From: Candidatus Poribacteria bacterium WGA-3G
Lineage (GTDB): Bacteria > Poribacteria > WGA-4E > WGA-3G
Direction of reading: 5' to 3'
DNA length: 10,314 nucleotides
Assembly: GCA_000406005.1 (NCBI GenBank)
Contig: ASZN01000034.1
Location: forward strand, 47,781-58,094
Shown: positions 1 through 4,901 of the stretch, piece after piece
Layout: the number at the start of each line of letters is the position of its first letter
How positions within the stretch are numbered: position 1 is the first letter of the stretch
The notes under the pieces: model-generated
Told to the model about the DNA's origin: nothing
The model's database searches: none
What the model saw: the letters and a program-made list of their open reading frames with translations, nothing else
Program-made: the position numbers and the translations under genes

Positions 1-364
1 GGTTCGCGACGATTGTATCGGCAGCACAGGCGATATAGTAGCCACCGGACGCGGCACTGCCACCCATTGAGGCGACGATCGGCTTCTCTATTTTTTCGAG
101 TTCCGTGAAGATCTCTTGAACCGGGGCAACACTACCCCCCGGGGAATCAATCCTCAGCACGATCGCTTTGACGCTTGGGTCGTCGCGGTAGGTGTGAATC
201 AGTTTAATCGTCGCATCTGATTTAGAGATGATGCCAGCAATATCTATCACGGCGACCTTCTGTCCGATGGATGTCCCGCCGCTCATTGTACGTAGTAAGA
301 CCAACATCAAAAAAAATAGGACAACGATACTGCCTAAGATAATAAAAACACGTCTTTTTTTCAT
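1..364 (-). CDS. sppA: SppA-type signal peptide peptidase (5' part only, cut by window edge)
   Basis: Membrane-anchored serine protease of the S49 family, which degrades signal peptides left in the membrane after Sec export. The first 121 residues are in the window; the rest lies beyond the left edge. A basic start (MKKRR) leads into one hydrophobic anchor at about residues 6-25. The protease fold follows, with IVLRIDSPGG at about 68-77 and the nucleophile motif SMGGSAASGGYY at about 99-110; Ser106 matches the catalytic serine of B. subtilis-type SppA. The general-base lysine of this family lies further on and cannot be checked. The single anchor and early catalytic domain suggest the short SppA form rather than the long E. 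coli type. The ATG lies 18 bases after the phosphoglycosyl transferase stop, so the two are probably co-transcribed; a weak TAGGT lies about ten bases upstream. Family assignment is firm; full length is unknown. Confidence 0.93.
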   Translation of the reverse strand, partial: MKKRRVFIILGSIVVLFFLMLVLLRTMSGGTSIGQKVAVIDIAGIISKSDATIKLIHTYRDDPSVKAIVLRIDSPGGSVAPVQEIFTELEKIEKPIVASMGGSAASGGYYIACAADTIVAN

Positions 365-382
365 AGTTTTAAAGACCTAAAC

Positions 383-1042
383 TTATTTGAATCTACGTGG
401 TGCGAAAATGACAACCCAAAAGGTTTTTAGCAGCCAGCGGATGTCCGTAGCGATGCTCTGTGTCGCGACATAGTGGAGATCCAGTGCAAGTTTTTTGGGC
501 ATGAGTTCTGTGATATAGTAGTCTTCCGCGTCCTGCTGCCCTTTTAATTTCTCTTCTTCATCACGATTCGCGAGTTGTGAGGGACCGGTTATCCCCGGTT
601 TCACCAATAGCACCTGTTTCTGTATTTCCGTGTAGTATTCAACGTAGTCTGGCGCCTCCGGACGCGGTCCGATAAGGCTCATCTCACCTTTGATAACATT
701 GATTAGGTTCGGAAGTTCGTCAAGTTTCGTCCATCGCAGGAACCGGCCGATCGGTGTAATCCGTGCGTCTTGATAGGTTGTCAAGCTGCCACCGAGCGTA
801 TCGGCATTGACCACCATCGTCCTGAATTTATACATCGCAAAGATAACTTCGTCTTTACCGACACGCTTCGATTTGTAAAACACGGGGCCTTTGGATTGTA
901 GCTTCGCCAATAGACTTCCGAGCAAAAAGAGAGGAGACAGCAGCAAAAATGCGAGCATCGCGAAAACGACATCAAATATCCGTTTCATCCAAGCAGATTT
1001 AGGTGCTATGATAACATCTTGGGTATCTACAGTATACGACAT
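383..1042 (-). CDS. Small monotopic phosphoglycosyl transferase (bacterial sugar transferase, PF02397)
   Basis: Transfers a sugar-1-phosphate from a UDP-sugar to polyprenyl phosphate at the inner face of the cytoplasmic membrane, the priming step for exopolysaccharide, O-antigen or protein glycans. The 219 residues are essentially the catalytic core, as in PglC, without the multi-span N-terminal region of WbaP-type enzymes. A membrane-inserted helix at about 22-45 contains the Ser-Pro break (S36-P37) typical of re-entrant helices. FYKSKRVGKD (55-64) and KFRTM (72-76) follow. The catalytic Asp-Glu pair is D108-E109 in KLDELPNLINVIKGEMS, followed by LIGPRP. I chose the ATG at 1042, 25 bases after the preceding stop. 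A GTG in frame at 1084 would add 14 residues overlapping the end of the dehydratase gene, and a weak GGAA before it keeps this open. The neighbouring dehydratase probably supplies its substrate; the exact sugar cannot be read from sequence. Confidence 0.93.
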   Translation of the reverse strand: MSYTVDTQDVIIAPKSAWMKRIFDVVFAMLAFLLLSPLFLLGSLLAKLQSKGPVFYKSKRVGKDEVIFAMYKFRTMVVNADTLGGSLTTYQDARITPIGRFLRWTKLDELPNLINVIKGEMSLIGPRPEAPDYVEYYTEIQKQVLLVKPGITGPSQLANRDEEEKLKGQQDAEDYYITELMPKKLALDLHYVATQSIATDIRWLLKTFWVVIFAPRRFK

Positions 1043-1067
1043 ACGCTGCTTCAACCTTATTATCGTG

Positions 1068-3083
1068 TTAGCGGCGGTTCGCACTGGCGGTTTCCGTTTC
1101 CGAGGGGAACTGAATAATCTCGGACCCGCTATCGGTATCCGTTTCCGTGATGAATGCTCGGTTCGGCTGATATGTCGGCACTAATTCTTGGAATTTTGCG
1201 ACGATACCGTCCGCATCGAGTCCATCTGCGAGGAGCGAAAGTTCTTCAATCTGTGAGAGGAGTAGACGTTCCTCAATTTCTTCGAGTTGTGCTACGAAAA
1301 TACGCTGATGCTTCGTCGCCGTAACGCCTTCTTGCGGCGTGAGGAGTTCTTCGTATAATTTTTCGCCGGGTTCTAAACCTGTAAATTCGATCTTGATATC
1401 CCTATCGACCTCAAGTCCGGAGAGTCGGATGAGATCCTCGGCGAGGTCGAGGATTTTAATCGGTTCGCCCATATCTAACATCAGGATCTCGCCGCCATTC
1501 CCCATAGCACCGGCTTGGATAAGAAGTTGGACGGCTTCCGGGATCGTCATGAAGTATCGGGTCGCTTCACGGTGTGTAACGGTCACGGGACCGCCTTTAG
1601 CGATCTGACGTTTGAAATTCGGCAGTACACTTGCGCGACTCCCGATAACATTTCCGAAACGGACGGCAATAAACCGGGTTCCGTTCTGTTTCGCTTTGCA
1701 CTGGATCAATTTCTCGGTTACACGTTTCGACGCGCCATAGACGCTTGTCGGGTTCACGGCTTTATCAGACGAGACGAGGATAAACGCCTCTACCTTGTGT
1801 TTGATTGCGGCATCAATAAGGTTCTGGGTGCCGAGAATGTTGTTTTTCACGGCTTCATCGGGATGGTTCTCCATGAATTTGACGTGCTTGTGTGCCGCGG
1901 CATGGAAGATAATGTGTGGACGATATTTACGTATTATTTGTGTAACCTTGGCGTTATCTCGAATATCGCCGATAATCACAGCACGATTAAGTTCCGGTTC
2001 AGACTCACGGAGTTCTATATCTGTATGGTAGAGACTATTTTCACCACGTCCGAAGAGGATAAGGAGTTCGGGGTCGAGTTTTGCGACTTGTCGGCAGAGT
2101 TCGGAACCGATGGAACCGCCAGCACCGGTTACCATAACACGTTTACCGGAGAGGTATTTCGAGACTTCGGCGATGTCCATCTGTGAGGTAGATCGGTTGA
2201 GGAGATCCTCGAATCGGACTTCCCGAATTTGACTGACACTCGCGCGGCCTTCAAGGATAGCGTGAATATTCGGAACGATCTTGAACTGGCAGCCGCGATA
2301 TTCGCACTGTCGGATAATCTCACGGATTTTACCGCCGGGTGCTGATGGAATCGCGATCACAACCTCATTAACCGTCCGTTTGTGGGCGATATAGGTCAGG
2401 TCCCGGGTCGTACCGAGCACCTCAAGTCCGGCGACAGTTCTGCCCACCTTACGCGGGGAATCGTCAATGAACCCCACCGGAACATAGCCTTTTTCGGGGT
2501 GATTTCTGATTTCACGAAGTACACCGATACCCGTTTCACCGGCACCGACAATAAGTACTTTCGTTTGTGGTCTGCGAGTCGGCAGATGTGGTTGCGTGTT
2601 CCCCCCGTTTGCGTGTTTGGTTTTCCGCGGACCGGTGTTGACAACCCGTTTATCCCGCTGAAGCAGTTGTGCGGAGAACTTCGTAAACCCGATAAGTGCG
2701 AAGTTATAGAAGCCATCAACTAAGAATAACACCCAAGCGATTTTCAGCGGAACGGCAAGCGCGATAAGCCCGAAAGTCGCGAATAGGGTTGCGATCGCCA
2801 ATTTACGAAATTCCTGAACAGAGGCGTATTGCCACATCGGTTTGTATATATTGACCCCCAATAAGAGACCGATGCGGACAGTCGTGACGAGGGCAGCGAT
2901 CCCCAAAAAGTGCTGAAAGGGCGATATATCCGCGTTCTGTAGGACAGCAGAAAGCGATGTGGGTTGTTCTAATGGATCAAAACCGAATTGCCGACTCGTT
3001 AGATAAGCAAATAAAAATGCGATATTGACAAGAAGTACATCAACAACAACTATGGGACTCCATTTTATTTTGGGTTTATCCAT
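1068..3083 (-). CDS. Membrane-bound nucleotide-sugar 4,6-dehydratase/epimerase, CapD/WbpM/PglF family
   Basis: A 671-residue enzyme of the long CapD family. Relatives convert UDP-GlcNAc-type sugars to 4-keto-6-deoxy intermediates for capsule, O-antigen or protein glycosylation. The N-terminal part has about four membrane segments (roughly 10-30, 57-78, 96-114, 115-135). A first Rossmann domain starts at VLIVGAGETGIG (176-187). The catalytic SDR domain has the NAD(P)-binding motif VTGAGGSIGS (318-327) and the active-site stretch SSDKAVNPTSVYGASK (438-453), with Ser438/439, Tyr449 and Lys453. Well-known long members such as PglF and WbpM have methionine at the tyrosine position, so this carries the more classical Tyr-Lys pair. 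Length is normal for the family. The ATG has a strong AGGAGG four bases upstream. The gene sits between the GT4 enzyme and the phosphoglycosyl transferase, supporting a role in making the priming sugar. Exact product (dehydration, epimerisation or both) is uncertain. Confidence 0.93.
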   Translation of the reverse strand: MDKPKIKWSPIVVVDVLLVNIAFLFAYLTSRQFGFDPLEQPTSLSAVLQNADISPFQHFLGIAALVTTVRIGLLLGVNIYKPMWQYASVQEFRKLAIATLFATFGLIALAVPLKIAWVLFLVDGFYNFALIGFTKFSAQLLQRDKRVVNTGPRKTKHANGGNTQPHLPTRRPQTKVLIVGAGETGIGVLREIRNHPEKGYVPVGFIDDSPRKVGRTVAGLEVLGTTRDLTYIAHKRTVNEVVIAIPSAPGGKIREIIRQCEYRGCQFKIVPNIHAILEGRASVSQIREVRFEDLLNRSTSQMDIAEVSKYLSGKRVMVTGAGGSIGSELCRQVAKLDPELLILFGRGENSLYHTDIELRESEPELNRAVIIGDIRDNAKVTQIIRKYRPHIIFHAAAHKHVKFMENHPDEAVKNNILGTQNLIDAAIKHKVEAFILVSSDKAVNPTSVYGASKRVTEKLIQCKAKQNGTRFIAVRFGNVIGSRASVLPNFKRQIAKGGPVTVTHREATRYFMTIPEAVQLLIQAGAMGNGGEILMLDMGEPIKILDLAEDLIRLSGLEVDRDIKIEFTGLEPGEKLYEELLTPQEGVTATKHQRIFVAQLEEIEERLLLSQIEELSLLADGLDADGIVAKFQELVPTYQPNRAFITETDTDSGSEIIQFPSETETASANRR

Positions 3084-3136
3084 ATTCCCTCCTCACGGGT
3101 TTTGGTTATTTCAAAGTCTCCGCTCATTTTTCTCAT
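3065..3136 (-). CDS. Possible 23-residue leader ORF overlapping the dehydratase start
   Basis: An ATG at 3136 has GAGG five bases upstream and opens a 23-codon frame that runs through the dehydratase Shine-Dalgarno and start codon, ending at TAA in the next gene (3067-3065). The peptide starts MRKMSGDFEI and has no recognisable motif, transmembrane segment or attenuator-like codon run. Overlap in a different frame could couple translation of the two genes. It may equally be chance; comparative conservation would decide. Confidence 0.2.
   Translation of the reverse strand: MRKMSGDFEITKTREEGIWINPK
3087..3094 (-). promoter_or_regulatory. Strong ribosome binding site of the dehydratase gene
   Basis: On the minus strand this reads GAGGAGGG, ending three bases before the ATG at 3083. 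It is the best Shine-Dalgarno match in the window and fixes the start of the long CapD-family gene. It also lies inside the possible 23-codon leader ORF. Confidence 0.75.
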
Positions 3137-3158
3137 CGCCGCCTCAATCGTCAACTTT

Positions 3159-4406
3159 TCAGGTGTGATTGCGTTCCGCTTTGTGTTTTGATGCGTGAAC
3201 TGCTTGCGTGTAGACATCTTTCAAACGCTCGCCGATAGCCTCCCAACTGTAGTTGGCTTCAATACGGGATCTGGCAGTCTGCGCGAGGCTGGCTCGCAAA
3301 CGTTCGCTATCAAGGAGTTGATTCACATGCTCAGCGAAGTCCACCGGTGTATCCGCGACGAGGAGTTCTTTACCGGCATCTGCTTCCAAACCCATCGCGC
3401 CGACGGAAGTCGTGACAACCGGTACTTGCATCGCCATCGCCTCTAAATTCTTTGTTTGTATGCCCGAACCGGCACGTAAAGGCGCAACAAAAACAGACGC
3501 CTTCTCAAAATAGGGACGGACATCGGGTACATAACCGGTGACGATGACACCGTCGTGTGCCTCAAGCCGTTTCACCGCTTCCGATGGATGATTACCGACG
3601 ACATAGAAAGTCGCTTCTGAATGCCGTTCACGGATGCGTGGAAAAATCTCACTACAGAAATAGATGACGGCATCGGCGTTCGGAAAATAGTTCATCGTGC
3701 CGGTAAAGAGTAAAACCGGTGCGGACGCTACTGCTGCGTTCGGTTGAAAGTATTCGAGATCAACCCCCATCGGAACGATGGATAGGTCCAGGCGATTGTC
3801 CTGTTTCAACAGATAGTCGCGGTCGAAACGCGCCACAACCGTGCCGGAATCGAAAGACTTCATAATATCGACTTCATAACGCCGAACCCGCTTTTCCTCC
3901 AATTTTACCAAGAAACGTTTTGGAGTGCAATCTAATTTTATTTTTGCAAGCCAAGGATTGCTTTCAAGTTCAGCGCGACGGCTGAGATTCAGTGCCAACG
4001 AATCACACAAATCCAACACTTTCGCGGGTCCCTCGACCGCTGCCACATATTGTCCCATCCGAAAAAGATGCGCGTGGATCAGTTCAAACTGTTCATGTGC
4101 GAGGATATCGTTAATCTTTCGTTGCATCTGCGGTGCGTACCAGTAATGCAGCTGGAGCGGGCAGCGTGATAGACAGTGGACCCCTGTATTCAAAAATGCG
4201 AAAGAACGACGGAAACGCACCCACTCTACACGTTCACAAAACGGTTTTAGATGTTTCGCTGATTCAATATCGGTTTCGGATTCAGCAAAATAAACGAGTG
4301 TTACGGCATGTTGTTTCGATAACTGTTTGATAAAGTTATACGTCCGGATCCGGTCGCCTCGATGCGGTGGATACGGACACCGGAGGCTAAGAAATAAGAT
4401 CTTCAT
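3159..4406 (-). CDS. GT4-family glycosyltransferase resembling the TIGR03087 (stp1) sugar transferase group
   Basis: A 415-residue retaining glycosyltransferase of GT-B fold, probably cytoplasmic or at the inner membrane face, adding a sugar from a nucleotide donor to a lipid-linked or polysaccharide acceptor. The N-terminal domain opens MKILFLSLRCPYPPHRGDRIR, the glycine-bearing acceptor-side loop typical of this group. The C-terminal donor domain begins near VLLFTGTMNYFPNADA (231-246). It continues with FYVVG (267-271), VTGYVPDVRPYF (289-300) and the donor-binding segment APLRAGSGIQTKNLEAMAM (308-326), where Arg311, Lys319 and Glu322 fit the family pattern. Spacing of these motifs resembles the stp1 group associated with EpsH/PEP-CTERM loci, although no exosortase is visible here. 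I chose ATG 4406 because the protein starts with the first beta strand there; a TTG at 4481 would add 25 unrelated residues read through a palindromic repeat. Acceptor and sugar are unknown. Confidence 0.9.
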   Translation of the reverse strand: MKILFLSLRCPYPPHRGDRIRTYNFIKQLSKQHAVTLVYFAESETDIESAKHLKPFCERVEWVRFRRSFAFLNTGVHCLSRCPLQLHYWYAPQMQRKINDILAHEQFELIHAHLFRMGQYVAAVEGPAKVLDLCDSLALNLSRRAELESNPWLAKIKLDCTPKRFLVKLEEKRVRRYEVDIMKSFDSGTVVARFDRDYLLKQDNRLDLSIVPMGVDLEYFQPNAAVASAPVLLFTGTMNYFPNADAVIYFCSEIFPRIRERHSEATFYVVGNHPSEAVKRLEAHDGVIVTGYVPDVRPYFEKASVFVAPLRAGSGIQTKNLEAMAMQVPVVTTSVGAMGLEADAGKELLVADTPVDFAEHVNQLLDSERLRASLAQTARSRIEANYSWEAIGERLKDVYTQAVHASKHKAERNHT

Positions 4407-4417
4407 TCTTTTCAACT

Positions 4418-4548
4418 CTAGTAGTCTTTCAACTTTGAACCTGAGGTTCGGTTCGTAGTAGTGCGATTTATCGCACGTCAAGAACGGGCAATGAATTGCC
4501 CTACTACGAACAGGATCACCTATAAACTCAACATTGAAGAACTACTAG
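4418..4548. repeat. Nested palindromic element, cloverleaf-like, between the GT4 and Trm112-like genes
   Basis: Outer arms 4418-4432 and 4534-4548 are inverted repeats matching at 13 of 15 positions. Inside are perfect 11-base arms, 4451-4461 (GTTCGTAGTAG) and 4501-4511 (CTACTACGAAC). Between them lie two perfect 7-bp hairpins with 2-base loops: 4461-4476 (GTGCGAT/ATCGCAC) and 4486-4501 (GGGCAAT/ATTGCCC). A further 5-bp hairpin, GAACC/GGTTC, sits at 4437-4449. There is no coding sense through it and no T-run, so it is not a standard intrinsic terminator. It looks like a REP-like or MITE-like repetitive element. Confidence 0.8.
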
Positions 4549-4558
4549 TGCTGCTACA

Positions 4559-4768
4559 TTAGCCCGGTTCTTCGTCGGGCAATTCGGCTTCATCAATGAG
4601 CATCACTGGGATCCCTTCTCGGATCGGGTAGCGACGCCGACACTCGCCGATACAGACGAGTTTCTGTGCCGTTTCATCGTGCTCTATTCCACCCTTACAC
4701 GCAGGACATGCAAGGATATCAAGCAAAGTTTTAGAGAGCGTATACGCGTTTTCGGAATTCAAGGGCAT
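4559..4768 (-). CDS. Trm112-like small zinc-binding protein (YcaR/UPF0434 type)
   Basis: A 69-residue protein of the Trm112p-like family. Eukaryotic and archaeal Trm112 is an activating partner of several methyltransferases; the bacterial versions are mostly uncharacterised. Four cysteines suit one zinc site: C21 and C24 in LACPACKG, then C39 and C43. The family signature YPIREGIPVMLIDEAE follows at 47-62. The tail is acidic. Length is normal for bacterial members. The ATG at 4768 has GGAG almost touching it, whereas the in-frame TTG at codon 3 (4762-4760) is seven bases from the same GGAG, so the true start could be two codons later. It lies downstream of secA on the same strand and is bracketed by two palindromic repeats; no methyltransferase partner is present in the window. 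Confidence 0.9.
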   Translation of the reverse strand: MPLNSENAYTLSKTLLDILACPACKGGIEHDETAQKLVCIGECRRRYPIREGIPVMLIDEAELPDEEPG

Positions 4769-4779
4769 TCTCCATTATG

Positions 4780-4814
4780 AGTTAACAGTTAACAGTTAAA
4801 AGTTAACAGTTAAG
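4780..4814. repeat. Five tandem 7-bp repeats (AGTTAAN)
   Basis: Five contiguous heptamers read AGTTAAC, AGTTAAC, AGTTAAA, AGTTAAC and AGTTAAG, lying just upstream of the Trm112-like start. Units are AT-rich and nearly self-complementary. They form the left arm of the palindromic element described next. The repeat is too short and regular for CRISPR. Confidence 0.85.
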
Positions 4815-4891
4815 AGATTTTGGTTAATCAGGGTTTCCTTCTTTAACTGACAACTGAAAGGGAACGTACTCGTTCCCGTACTGTTAACTGT
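4785..4891. repeat. Inverted-repeat element with internal GC-rich hairpin between secA and the Trm112-like gene
   Basis: Perfect 12-base inverted arms ACAGTTAACAGT (4785-4796) and ACTGTTAACTGT (4880-4891) enclose a 7-bp hairpin GGGAACG-TACT-CGTTCCC (4860-4877). Architecture resembles the element at 4418-4548: long outer arms around short perfect GC-containing hairpins. On the transcribed strand the hairpin is followed by CTTTCAG, not a T-run, so intrinsic termination is unlikely, though the fold could stall RNases and adjust expression after secA. Confidence 0.7.
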
Positions 4892-4901
4892 GTACTGGAA
4901 A

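Noticed and set aside
1515..2186. A 223-codon plus-strand open frame antisense to the CapD-family gene
   Set aside because: It lies wholly within a well-conserved coding region with clear SDR motifs on the other strand, and its translation shows no recognisable domain.
4407..4481. N-terminal extension of the GT4 protein to a TTG at 4481
   Set aside because: The added 25 residues are read through the palindromic repeat and precede the typical first beta strand, which begins at the ATG at 4406.
4451..4511. tRNA gene, given the cloverleaf-like fold
   Set aside because: Stem and loop sizes do not fit: the loops are two bases, there is no anticodon loop and no T-loop signature.
4780..4814. CRISPR array
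   Set aside because: The repeats are only 7 bp, contiguous and without spacers, and no cas gene is present.
4860..4877. Intrinsic terminator after secA
   Set aside because: The hairpin is perfect but has no following T-run on the transcribed strand.
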